64,000 bases of DNA, taken from contig NZ_MTQN01000012.1 of the NCBI RefSeq assembly GCF_001984195.1, forward strand, positions 1,612,001 to 1,676,000. The letters are read 5' to 3'. The notes beneath the pieces are model-generated. The model was not told the DNA's origin. It did not search any database and saw nothing but the letters and a program-made list of their open reading frames with translations. This stretch comes from Kribbella sp. ALI-6-A (GTDB taxonomy: Bacteria > Actinomycetota > Actinomycetes > Propionibacteriales > Kribbellaceae). The position numbers were made by a program, and so were the translations under genes. The first letter of the stretch is position 1, and each line of letters opens with the position of its first letter. Of the stretch, positions 30,038-38,259 are shown piece by piece.

Positions 30038-30832
30038 ATGTCCGTACGGGGATGGAAATACGCGGCCGGACTGGCTGTCCTGCCGTTGGTGCTGGGGGCA
30101 TGTGGCAACGACACGCCGGGCTCGGACAGCCCGGCTCCGCTGACGACCGAATCACCCGGTCCGTCGGCCAGCGTGACGCCGACCGGGACACCGACTGGAA
30201 CGCCCTCGGCGGATCCCAGCGTGACGCCGACCGGCACTCCGACCGGCGTACCGACGCCGACGAAAACCCCGGGAAGACCAGTGGAGACACCGAGCCCCGT
30301 CAAGCCGATCCGACTGACCAACTCCATGCTGCTGACCGGCGCCGAAGTGGCCAAGGCCGACCCGAAGCGCGGCTGGGCCGCGACCGGCGGCAGCGCCAGT
30401 ACGCCGATCTGCGGGCGCGGCTCGACCCGCGGCGACGGGGTGCTCGGCGCGCTCAGCCGCAACTACTCCAACGGGCTGGACGCGTCCGGCGGTCAGTGGC
30501 TGACCCGGTACAAGGACGCGCAGGCCGCCGGTGCGGCGTACGAGTCGATCCTGAAGACGATCGCCTCCTGCAAGGCGGCCCGGCCGGCGCCGACGCACGC
30601 GCGCAAGATCACCGAGGACCGGGCGGTCGCGCTCGGCGACGCGACCCGGATCGTGCGCTGGTACGACTACCCGCTGCCGTCGGACCCGGGCAGCGAGGAC
30701 GGCGGCTTCCCGTACGCCGTGACGCGTCAGGGCGCGGTCGTCTCGGTGGTCGCGTTCCGGGAGATGGGCAAGGGCATCAAGCCGGCCAACTTCGAGGCGA
30801 TCGCCCGCTCGGCGGCGGCCCGGCTGGGCTGA
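30038..30832 (+). CDS. Lipoprotein with Thr/Pro-rich linker and PknH-like sensor domain
   Basis: A 264-residue lipoprotein. The signal peptide ends in the lipobox LGAC (Cys near residue 21). A linker of about 60 residues made mostly of Thr, Pro, Gly and Ser follows (repeats of T-P-T-G-T-P). The soluble domain (about 90-264) has single Cys residues in TPICGRG and IASCKAA and resembles the extracellular sensor domain of mycobacterial PknH and related lipoproteins. I chose the ATG at 30038, six bases after AAGGTGG, over the GTG at 30029. Function unknown. Confidence 0.75.
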   Translation: MSVRGWKYAAGLAVLPLVLGACGNDTPGSDSPAPLTTESPGPSASVTPTGTPTGTPSADPSVTPTGTPTGVPTPTKTPGRPVETPSPVKPIRLTNSMLLTGAEVAKADPKRGWAATGGSASTPICGRGSTRGDGVLGALSRNYSNGLDASGGQWLTRYKDAQAAGAAYESILKTIASCKAARPAPTHARKITEDRAVALGDATRIVRWYDYPLPSDPGSEDGGFPYAVTRQGAVVSVVAFREMGKGIKPANFEAIARSAAARLG

Positions 30833-30850
30833 CCCACAGACCTGGGGGAA

Positions 30851-30892
30851 GGGGGATCCGCGAGCCTCGGCTCGCGGATCCCCCTTTGTTTT
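30851..30892. terminator. Rho-independent terminator
   Basis: A perfect 15-bp stem (GGGGGATCCGCGAGC and complement) with a four-base loop is followed by TTTGTTTT at 30885-30892. It separates two convergent genes and is the clearest intrinsic terminator in the window. Confidence 0.95.
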
Positions 30893-30904
30893 CGGCGGTT
30901 CTGG

Positions 30905-31765
30905 TCAGCTCAGCGCGGCCCGGATGGCGTCGGCGAGCGGGGTGGTCGGGCGGCCGGTCAGGCGGGACAGGTCGCCCGGCGTACCGGCGAGGGCGCCGCG
31001 GGAGATCGCGTCGTCGACATCGGCCAGCACGGCGGCGAAGGCCTCGGGCAGACCGACCTGGACCAGCAGCGCCAGGTTGTCGTCGTGGCTCAGCGACGTG
31101 TGGACGACCGGCTTCCCGGTCTGCGCGGCCACCTCGGCGGCGAACTCGTCGAACGTCCACGCGACGTCGCCGCTCAGTTCGTACGCCTGGTTGAGGTGCC
31201 CGTCGGTGCGCAGTACGACGGCCGCGGCGGCGGCGTAGTCGTCGCGGGTCGCCGTGGCAATCCGGCTGCCCGGCGCGACGCCGTTCACGACCGCGCCGCG
31301 CTCGGCGATGCCGGCCAGGTCGTTGAGGTACATCTCGGTGTACCAGTTGTTGCGCAGGAACGTGTACGGCAGCCCCGAGTCGAGGATCGCCTGCTCGGTC
31401 CCGTGGTGGTCCGCGGCGAGCAGGAAGTCCGCCTTCGGCCCGCCGAACACCCCGGTGTAGGCGAGCTGCGCGACGCCGGCCTTCTTCGCCGCGTCGATCA
31501 CGGCCTGGTGCTGCGGGATCCGCCGCCCCGGCTCGCTGCCCGAGATCAGCAGCACGCGGTCGCCGGCGTCGAAGACGTCGTCGAAGGACTCCGGCTGGTC
31601 GTAGTCCGCGATCGCCACCTGGACGCCCTGCTCGGCCAGGTCCGCCGCCTTCTCCTTGCTCCGTGCGACGGCGATGATGTCCCCGGCCGGGACCCCCGCG
31701 GCCAGCAGGTCCTGAACGACCAGCCGGCCGAGTGCTCCGGTCGATCCCGTGACGACGATGCTCAT
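30905..31765 (-). CDS. NmrA/QorB-like NAD(P)H-binding reductase
   Basis: A 286-residue atypical SDR. The cofactor loop is VVTGSTGALGRLVV (GxxGxxG), and GVAQLAYTGVFGGPKADFLL plus PYTFLRNNWYTEMY are the diagnostic segments of quinone oxidoreductase 2 (QorB/YtfG). It lacks the classical Tyr-x-x-x-Lys pair, as expected for this subgroup. It is divergent from an HxlR-family regulator, the same arrangement as ytfG-ytfH and other quinone-response pairs. The role inferred is two-electron reduction or sensing of quinones or aldehydes. Confidence 0.88.
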   Translation of the reverse strand: MSIVVTGSTGALGRLVVQDLLAAGVPAGDIIAVARSKEKAADLAEQGVQVAIADYDQPESFDDVFDAGDRVLLISGSEPGRRIPQHQAVIDAAKKAGVAQLAYTGVFGGPKADFLLAADHHGTEQAILDSGLPYTFLRNNWYTEMYLNDLAGIAERGAVVNGVAPGSRIATATRDDYAAAAAVVLRTDGHLNQAYELSGDVAWTFDEFAAEVAAQTGKPVVHTSLSHDDNLALLVQVGLPEAFAAVLADVDDAISRGALAGTPGDLSRLTGRPTTPLADAIRAALS

Positions 31766-31811
31766 CAGTGTGTTTCCTCCGGTTGAGTGCGTGTAGCACT
31801 CACCGTAGCCG

Positions 31812-31854
31812 GGGTACTAACTATACGAAAGTACCCACTTTGAAGTAAGGTACT
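31812..31854. promoter_or_regulatory. Triple GTAC operator region between qorB-like and hxlR genes
   Basis: GTAC occurs at 31814, 31831 and 31850. The outer copies form two overlapping inverted repeats that share the middle element: GGGTAC-N13-GTACCC (31812-31836) and AGTACC-N13-GGTACT (31830-31854). The second also has the inner palindrome ACTT-TG-AAGT. HxlR proteins bind such palindromes, so this probably controls both divergent genes. Confidence 0.6.
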
Positions 31855-31879
31855 AGTCTCTGAGTGAGGAGGTCCGCCG

Positions 31880-32245
31880 ATGACCGCTCTGATGCCCGAC
31901 GTGAACCGCGTCGGCTGCCCGTCCCGCGTGATCCTGGAACACGTCACCAGCCGCTGGGGCGTCCTGGTCCTGGCCGCCCTGCTCGACCGCTCGTACCGCT
32001 TCAGCGAACTCCGCCGGCACATCGAGGGCGTCAGCGAGAAGATGCTCGCCCAGACCCTGCAGGCGCTGGAACGCGACGGCTTCGTGCATCGGGTCGCGCA
32101 GCCGGTCATCCCGCCGCGGGTCGACTATTCCCTCACGCCACTCGGCACCGAGGCCGCCACCCACGTCCAGGCGCTGACCCACTGGGTCGAGTCCAAGGTC
32201 CCGGAGGTCTTCCAGGCGCGTGAGGAGTACGACGCCCGCGTCTGA
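31880..32245 (+). CDS. HxlR-family transcriptional regulator
   Basis: A 121-residue winged-helix protein of the HxlR/YodB/QorR family. The conserved N-terminal Cys lies in VNRVGCPSRVILEHV (about residue 12), the position used by YodB and QorR to sense quinones and diamide. The recognition helix region is FSELRRHIEGVSEKMLAQTL, and the wing is VIPPRVDYSLTPLG. It probably represses the divergent QorB-like gene and itself through the GTAC operators. Confidence 0.93.
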   Translation: MTALMPDVNRVGCPSRVILEHVTSRWGVLVLAALLDRSYRFSELRRHIEGVSEKMLAQTLQALERDGFVHRVAQPVIPPRVDYSLTPLGTEAATHVQALTHWVESKVPEVFQAREEYDARV

Positions 32246-32281
32246 TTGCGGTCCGGCCACTGCGCCGCCGACGATGTGCAG

Positions 32282-34678
32282 GTGAGCACCGCCCCGCCGT
32301 TCGCGCTCCTGCTTCGTCACCACCGAGCCGCCACCGGCCTGACCCAGGAGCGCCTGGCTGAACGATCAGGCCTCAGCATTCAAGCCATCAGTGCTCTCGA
32401 AAGCGGACGCCGCCGGCGCCCGCGCCCGACCACGATCGCGCTGCTGGCGGACACTCTGGGCCTGTCGCCTGAGGACCGGCGGGTGTTCGCTGCCGCTGCC
32501 CGGCCTTCGGCAGGGGGTTCCGTCCGGCGGTCAGCACCGAAGGTCGTCGGGAGAATCAACGCGTCGGGCCGGCTTCCGTCACCGCCGGCGGACTTCACCG
32601 GGCGCTCTCAGCAGCTCGACGAACTGACGACGTTGCTGCGGGCACCGTTCCGGGCAGCTCCTGGCATCGTGGTGTCCGTCATCGGTGGCATGGGCGGGGT
32701 CGGCAAGACGGCACTGGCCGTGCAAGCCGCACACCTGGCGATCGACGCGTCGCCGGACGGACAGATCTACCTCAATCTCGGCGGCGGTACGCGTCCGTTG
32801 ACGGTCGAGGAAGCACTCGCCGCGCTGCTGCAGCTGCTCGGCGTACCCGCGGACGGATCAACGGATGTCGAGACGGCCGCCGCGAGGTACCGCAGCGCCC
32901 TGGCCGGCCGGCAGATGCTGATCGTGCTCGACGACGCGGCGAGTGTGGAGCAGGTGACGCCCTTGATGCCGGGAGTCGCCGGCGTCGTCGTACTCGTCAC
33001 CAGTCGCCGACGGCTCACCGAGCTAGCAGGAGCTCGTCATCTCGAGCTCGACGTGATGGACGAGACGGAAGCGATTCAGCTGCTCGGGCGGCTGGTGGGC
33101 ACCGAACGGATCGACCGGGACCGCGACGCCGCCCGCGAGGTCGTACGCCGGTGCGGCCTGCTCCCGTTGGCGATCAGCATCGCCGGACCGCAGGTGGATC
33201 GGATGGCGGGCGGGCTCCGCGAACTGGCTGACCGGCTGGTCGAGGGCCCTGAGCGTCTCCGGATTCTGACCGGGCCATCCGGTGGAGTCGACCGAAGTAT
33301 CTCGCTGTCGTTGACTGCTCTCGCCGCAGGGACTTCGACCGACCGAGCAGCGGCGGAGGTGTTCGCGATGCTGTCGGTCTTCGAAGGCGACCGATTCCCG
33401 CTGCGCGCGGCCGCAGCCGTGCTCGGACGACGCCTCGACGAAACCGAGAATCTGCTCGAACGGCTCGTCGACAGCCACCTGCTGGAGACCCCGGCGCCGC
33501 ATCAGTACCGGATGCACGACCTCGTCCGGGTCGTCGCCGCAGCGCAGGCCGAGCGTAGGTTCGACGCCCTGGCTCGGGAACACCTGCGCCGCCGGGAGAC
33601 CGCCTGTTATCTCGCGATGCTCTGGCGCTTCGACGAGCTGATGGGCCGTCCCGACAAGTACGGATCGAGAGGCGAGCAAGCCTGGTCAGCAGGCGCCGAG
33701 GACGTCAGCGACACCGCAGTCGCAGCCGAATGGCTGGACGCCGAGTTGCCGAACCTGGTGCGGCTCGTCCGTCGGTCGGCGCAGGGTGACAGCGTCGAGC
33801 AGGTTTTCGCGGTACGGATGGCCCTGGGCATGCCGAACCTGGCGGGCCGGCTGATGCGCTTCGGCGAGACGCATCAGGCACTCGAGCTGGTGGTGGATCT
33901 GCCGGTGGAACTGGATCTCCGCCTCGACGTCGGCCGCAAGTACCAGATGGGTTTCTCGTACAGCACTCTCGGCCTGTACCGCGACGCCGTGCCCTGGCGG
34001 GAACGCGCGCTGCCGCTGGCGCGGAGGCTCGGCGATCCCTGGGCGCTGGCCGCCGTTCTGATCGATCTCGGGTACAACCTCGGCCGGTCGGGGCGGGCGG
34101 CAGACGGCCTGCCGTACGCCGAAGAAGCGCTCGTCGTGACCGAGCAACCGCAGGCCGCCAAGCTCAGAGTCGGCGCGCTGGTGGGTCTGGGGGCGCTGGC
34201 CGGTTGGCTCGGGGACGTCGATCGGCAGCGGATCGCCTTCGAGGAGGCGATCGCGAGAATGCCGGAGAGATCCAGTCCCGGGGCGGACGCCGTCCACCGG
34301 AACCTGATCGGTCATGCCCTCACCGAGAGCGGTCAGCACCACGCCGCGGTGGAAGTACTGACGGAGAATCTCGGCAAGGTCCGTGAGCTGGGAACGGAAG
34401 TGATCGAGAGCGACACCCTCGAGGTGCTCGGCCTTGCCTGGTTGGCGCTCGGGGACCATGCGCGGGCGCGGAAGGTGCTGGCGGACGGCGTGAAGATCGC
34501 CGTGCGCTACCCCACGGATCACCGGGAAGGGCGGCTGCGTCATTACCTGGGCCGGGCGTTGGCCGGTCTCGGGCTGGTCGATGAGGCTCGCCGGCAGTGG
34601 GAGTTGGCGTTGATCCAGTACCAGTTGGTGGCCGACGTACGGGTTGATGAGGTGCGGAGGCTGCTCGCGGAACCCTAG
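32282..34678 (+). CDS. XRE-HTH / NB-ARC / TPR STAND-type regulator, copy 1
   Basis: A 798-residue signal-transduction ATPase. The N-terminal XRE helix-turn-helix (residues 8-62) has TGLTQERLAERSGLSIQAIS. The NB-ARC domain has the FTGRSQQLDEL box (about 105), Walker A IGGMGGVGKTAL (133-145), Walker B MLIVLDDA, a TSR sensor and an MHD motif in YRMHDLVRVVA, as in NLR proteins. The C-terminal 350 residues form TPR-like helical repeats (for example LGLYRDAVPWRERALPLARR). I chose the GTG at 32282 by alignment with the next gene. The two paralogues are 46 bases apart. Role: DNA-binding regulator, or a STAND sensor triggered by a ligand bound at the TPRs. Confidence 0.85.
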   Translation: MSTAPPFALLLRHHRAATGLTQERLAERSGLSIQAISALESGRRRRPRPTTIALLADTLGLSPEDRRVFAAAARPSAGGSVRRSAPKVVGRINASGRLPSPPADFTGRSQQLDELTTLLRAPFRAAPGIVVSVIGGMGGVGKTALAVQAAHLAIDASPDGQIYLNLGGGTRPLTVEEALAALLQLLGVPADGSTDVETAAARYRSALAGRQMLIVLDDAASVEQVTPLMPGVAGVVVLVTSRRRLTELAGARHLELDVMDETEAIQLLGRLVGTERIDRDRDAAREVVRRCGLLPLAISIAGPQVDRMAGGLRELADRLVEGPERLRILTGPSGGVDRSISLSLTALAAGTSTDRAAAEVFAMLSVFEGDRFPLRAAAAVLGRRLDETENLLERLVDSHLLETPAPHQYRMHDLVRVVAAAQAERRFDALAREHLRRRETACYLAMLWRFDELMGRPDKYGSRGEQAWSAGAEDVSDTAVAAEWLDAELPNLVRLVRRSAQGDSVEQVFAVRMALGMPNLAGRLMRFGETHQALELVVDLPVELDLRLDVGRKYQMGFSYSTLGLYRDAVPWRERALPLARRLGDPWALAAVLIDLGYNLGRSGRAADGLPYAEEALVVTEQPQAAKLRVGALVGLGALAGWLGDVDRQRIAFEEAIARMPERSSPGADAVHRNLIGHALTESGQHHAAVEVLTENLGKVRELGTEVIESDTLEVLGLAWLALGDHARARKVLADGVKIAVRYPTDHREGRLRHYLGRALAGLGLVDEARRQWELALIQYQLVADVRVDEVRRLLAEP

Positions 34679-34724
34679 AGATCCGGTGTTTGCGCCCCCG
34701 TGCCCGTGGCCGCAGGATGAGCCG

Positions 34725-37088
34725 GTGAACCGCCCTGGATTCGGTCAGCTCCTTCGCGCGTACCGCACCCGCTCCGGCCTGACGCAGGAGCGGCTGGCGG
34801 AGCTGGCTGAGGTCAGTGTTCAGGCTGTCAACGCGCTGGAGGGTGGACGTCGGCAGTTCCCGCGGCCTTCTACCGTCACGCGGCTGGCTGAGGCCCTGGG
34901 GTTGGAGAACGAAGACCGGGAACGTCTCGACGCGGCAGCGCGGCGGCCGAAGGGCGGGGACGTTGACGGCGTGCCACGGCAGTTGCCGCCGGCGATCGGG
35001 GACTTCATCGGGCGGGACGATCAGCTCGGGGAGCTCGTTGACCTGCTGCGGTCGCCGTTGGCCGCGGCGCCGGGGATTGTGATTTCCGCGATCGGCGGAA
35101 TGGCTGGGATCGGGAAGACCACGCTGGCGGTTCAGGCTGCTCATCAGGTGCTGGAGGAGTTTCCGGACGGGCAGATCTATCTGAACCTGCGCGGCGGGGG
35201 TAGCACGGCACTGCCCACCGCGGATGCGCTTGCTGCTTTGCTGCAGTCCCTTGGCCTACCACCAGCCGGTACCGCGGGCGACGTCCAGGCCACCGCGGCG
35301 CGGTACCGGACGGCGTTGGCTGGGCGGCGGATTCTCCTGGTCCTCGACGACGTGGCCGGCGTCGAGCAAGTGTCTCCACTGATGCCGGGGACACCGGGAG
35401 CAGTCGTCGTCATGACCAGCCGGCAGTCGCTGTCGGCGTTGCCCGGCGTCCGGCATCTGGGACTCGAGGTGCTGTCCGAGGACGACGCCGTTCAGCTGCT
35501 GTTCGAGGCGATGGATACCGGCGTGACGGGCACGGATCGCGACGCCGCACTCGACATCGTGCGCAAGTGCGGCTGCCTGCCCCTGGCGATCCGGATCGCC
35601 GGTGGTCGAGCGCGAACGTGCGGACTGCGTGAGGTTGCCTCCAGGCTGTCCGAGCAAGCGGGGCGCTGGGAGATTCTGACCGGGCCCGCGGCGGAGGTGG
35701 GCCGCAGTATCGGCCTGTCGCTGGACCACCTGGCGGGCGGCGGCCCCGTCGATGCCGCGGCCGCGGATGCCTTTGCGGTACTGGCGCTCTTCGACGGCGA
35801 CCGGTTCCCGTTGCGCGCTGCCGCCAAGGTGCTCCAAGTCTCACTGGACGACGCCGAGGACCTGCTGGAACGCATGGTCGACGTACACCTGCTGGAGACA
35901 CCGGCGATCCACCAGTACCGAATGCACGACCTGGTACGGGAGACAGGACGGGTGCTGGCCGGACAGACCCTGCCCGACGCGGTCTTCACGCAGGCACGGC
36001 GGCGTGAACTGGATTGCTACCTGTCGGTGCTGTGGCGATGGGACGAGCTGCGAGGCGGCCCGGACAAGTACGGCTCGAGGTCGGATGTGCCCTGGTCGAC
36101 CGGCGCGGAGGACTTCGAATCCGCCGATCGCGCGCTGGAGTGGATCGAGGCCGAGTTGCCGAACCTCGGCAGGCTGGTCCGATCCGCCGCCGAGGGTTCG
36201 GGTGACGAGCGGCTCACCGCGATCCGGATCGCCGTCGGCATGTTCGCGCCGGCGATGACCCTGATGAAGTTCAGCGAGGCCAAGTCGGCGGTGACCTTGG
36301 CAGCGGCCATCCCGGCCGAACTACCGGTCGAGTTGGAGATCGGGCGGCGTGTGCAGGCCGGCGGACTGTGCGGTGCGGTGGGCCTGTACGACGAATCGCT
36401 GACCTGGCTGAGATCGGCGCTCCCGATCGCTCGCCGTCACGGTTCACCGGCCGATGTCGTCGCGTGCCTGATCGACATCGGCTACGGGCTGGGCATGGTC
36501 GGCCGCCCGACGGAGGGCCTGCCGTTCTCCGTGGAAGCCCTGCAGCTCGCCGTGCGCTGCGAGGTCACGCGCTTCGAGGTCGGCGCCAATGTCGGTCTCG
36601 GCGCGCTCGCCGGCCTGGTGGGTGACCTGGAGCTGCAGCGTGCGGCGTTCGACCGCGCGTTGGCGCTGATGCCCGAGCGGTCCAGACCCGGTGCGGCCAC
36701 GGTGCACACGAACATGATCGGCCGGTCGTACCGGGAGAGTGGGCAGTACGAGCTGTCCGCGTCGATCCTGCGGAGCAACCTGGAGGCGATCCGGGCGCTG
36801 GGACACGAGGTGATCGAGGCCGATGCCCTCGAGGAGCTCGGTGCCACGTTGCTGGCATCCGGAGAGCTCGTCGAGGCCGAGCAGATCCTGCGCGCCGGCG
36901 TCGGGATCGCTGCTCGATTCCCCACGGAGAACCGGGAAGCGCCGATGCGGACTCTGCTGGGACGCGTGCTGGTGGAGCTGAACTCCCGGGACGAAGCGTC
37001 GGAGCACTGGCGACGAGCGGTGGTCTTGTACGAGCGGGTGGCTGATCCCCGGGCCGACGACGTACGGAAGCTGCTGTCAGAGGTCTAG
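34725..37088 (+). CDS. XRE-HTH / NB-ARC / TPR STAND-type regulator, copy 2
   Basis: A 787-residue paralogue of the preceding gene with the same domain order: XRE helix-turn-helix (SGLTQERLAELAEVSVQAVN, residues 17-36), FIGRDDQLGEL box, Walker A IGGMAGIGKTTL (123-134), Walker B ILLVLDDVAG, TSRQSL sensor, MHD motif in YRMHDLVRETG, then TPR-like repeats. Even the inter-domain DKYGSR segment is kept. The start is GTG 34725 with AGGATGA upstream. The tandem arrangement points to duplication. The last 12 bases overlap the convergent LysR gene. Confidence 0.85.
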   Translation: MNRPGFGQLLRAYRTRSGLTQERLAELAEVSVQAVNALEGGRRQFPRPSTVTRLAEALGLENEDRERLDAAARRPKGGDVDGVPRQLPPAIGDFIGRDDQLGELVDLLRSPLAAAPGIVISAIGGMAGIGKTTLAVQAAHQVLEEFPDGQIYLNLRGGGSTALPTADALAALLQSLGLPPAGTAGDVQATAARYRTALAGRRILLVLDDVAGVEQVSPLMPGTPGAVVVMTSRQSLSALPGVRHLGLEVLSEDDAVQLLFEAMDTGVTGTDRDAALDIVRKCGCLPLAIRIAGGRARTCGLREVASRLSEQAGRWEILTGPAAEVGRSIGLSLDHLAGGGPVDAAAADAFAVLALFDGDRFPLRAAAKVLQVSLDDAEDLLERMVDVHLLETPAIHQYRMHDLVRETGRVLAGQTLPDAVFTQARRRELDCYLSVLWRWDELRGGPDKYGSRSDVPWSTGAEDFESADRALEWIEAELPNLGRLVRSAAEGSGDERLTAIRIAVGMFAPAMTLMKFSEAKSAVTLAAAIPAELPVELEIGRRVQAGGLCGAVGLYDESLTWLRSALPIARRHGSPADVVACLIDIGYGLGMVGRPTEGLPFSVEALQLAVRCEVTRFEVGANVGLGALAGLVGDLELQRAAFDRALALMPERSRPGAATVHTNMIGRSYRESGQYELSASILRSNLEAIRALGHEVIEADALEELGATLLASGELVEAEQILRAGVGIAARFPTENREAPMRTLLGRVLVELNSRDEASEHWRRAVVLYERVADPRADDVRKLLSEV

Positions 37089-37982
37089 CTGTGCGGCGGT
37101 TTCGGCGAGCGTCTTGAGGGTTGCGGTGACCAAGGGATGGTCGGCCCGGGCTCGCCGCGTGGCGACCAGGACGCGGCGGGTCGGCGTCGGAGGAGCCAGC
37201 GGGCGGATCACCGCGGGGGTGCTCGGCGGGAGGGTCAAGCGGGGGACCAGCGAGACCCCCGCGCCGGCCGCGGCGAGGGCAGCGACTGAGCGGAAATCGT
37301 CGGAGGTGTGCACGACGCGCGGCTGGAAGCCGGCTTGTTCGCAGGCCAGGAGGACGACGTCCCGGATGGGGTTGCCGATCGAGGTCATGATCCAGTCGTC
37401 GGTGGACAAAGCGGTGAGGTCGACCGATTCAGCGGTGGCCGACGGGTGAGTCGGCGGCAGGACGGCCACGAACGGTTCGGCGTACAGGGGTGTGAGGACC
37501 AAGCGGTCGTCGGCCGGGCGGGGGGAGCCTCGGTGTTCGACGGTGATGGCCAGGTCGACCTCGCCGTCCAGGAGTTGGGTGACCGCTTGGTGGCCTTCGG
37601 CGTCCTGGACGACGAGGTGCAGGCCGGGGGTGGACTCGCGCAGTGAGGCCAGGGACGGGGCGACCAGCAGGCTGATCGCGGTGGCGAAGGCGGCGATGCG
37701 GAGTTCGCCGGTGGCGCCGTCGGCGTACAGGCGCATGGCGTCCTCGGCGCGTTCGACCTCGGTGAGGATGGTGTCGGCGTGGCTGAGCAGGAGGCGGCCG
37801 GCCGACGTGATGGCGACCCGGCGGCCGCGGCGTTCCAGCAGCTCCTGGCCGACCTCGGACTCGAGGGCGGCCAGTTGCTGGGAAACGGCCGACGGGGTGA
37901 GGTGCAGCACCTCGGCGGCGGCCGTCACGGTGCCGTGGTCAGCAAGGGCCCGCAGCACCCGCAGCCTGCGCACTTCGATCAC
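37077..37982 (-). CDS. LysR-family transcriptional regulator
   Basis: A 301-residue LysR regulator. The winged helix reads RRLRVLRALADHGTVTAAAE then VLHLTPSAVSQQLAALESEV (residues 5-45). The effector domain begins near GELRIAAFATAISLLVAPSL and contains the PLYAEPFVAVLPPTHP hinge. The GTG start at 37982 is inside the 3' end of a small open frame on the same strand (37939-38160), suggesting coupled translation if that frame is real. Its target is unknown; it may act on the small gene or on the neighbouring divergent LysR. Confidence 0.88.
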   Translation of the reverse strand: MIEVRRLRVLRALADHGTVTAAAEVLHLTPSAVSQQLAALESEVGQELLERRGRRVAITSAGRLLLSHADTILTEVERAEDAMRLYADGATGELRIAAFATAISLLVAPSLASLRESTPGLHLVVQDAEGHQAVTQLLDGEVDLAITVEHRGSPRPADDRLVLTPLYAEPFVAVLPPTHPSATAESVDLTALSTDDWIMTSIGNPIRDVVLLACEQAGFQPRVVHTSDDFRSVAALAAAGAGVSLVPRLTLPPSTPAVIRPLAPPTPTRRVLVATRRARADHPLVTATLKTLAETAAQLDL

Positions 37983-38160
37983 GGCTCTCAGCTTCGCACA
38001 CGGCCTCCCGCGGGCGGGACGAGCGCCAGGTCCAGGCGATCCGGGAGCGCAGCGTACGGCGGGGAGGCAGTTCCTCGTGCGGTACGACGGGCGCGTTCGG
38101 CAGGGCGGACTGGGCTTCGCGGCGGACCTTCTCCATCGCGGTGGTGGGAACGACGTACAC
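37939..38160 (-). CDS. Small hypothetical protein upstream of the LysR gene
   Basis: A 73-residue open frame with a GTG start at 38160 and a good ribosome binding site (AAAGGA, seven bases upstream). The product is basic and hydrophilic (MYVVPTTAMEKVRREAQSAL, then NAPVVPHEELPPRRTLRSRI), with no membrane segment or Cys pair. Third positions are GC-rich as in neighbouring genes. It overlaps the start of the LysR gene by 44 bases. I do not recognise a family. It could be a real small gene or the leader of the LysR transcript. Confidence 0.45.
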   Translation of the reverse strand: MYVVPTTAMEKVRREAQSALPNAPVVPHEELPPRRTLRSRIAWTWRSSRPREAVCEAESRDRSAQAAGAAGPC

Positions 38161-38212
38161 GGTGATTCCTTTCGTCTCTTCGACGGTAGGTTCGGCCGTG
38201 TTGATGCGTCCA

Positions 38213-38236
38213 ATGAAAGTTCTGGTACGACTTCAT
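38213..38236. promoter_or_regulatory. Candidate LysR-type operator palindrome
   Basis: ATGAA (38213-38217) and TTCAT (38232-38236) form an inverted repeat with 14-base spacing in the 100-base divergent interval between the small gene and the second LysR gene. Position 24-47 bases before the ATG suits autoregulation. Confidence 0.4.
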
Positions 38237-38259
38237 GCTCGTGGTGCATGATCTGGAGC

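Noticed and set aside
32282..37088. Treating the two STAND proteins as SARP-type antibiotic activators of the AfsR class
   Set aside because: They begin with an XRE helix-turn-helix, not a SARP winged helix plus BTAD domain.
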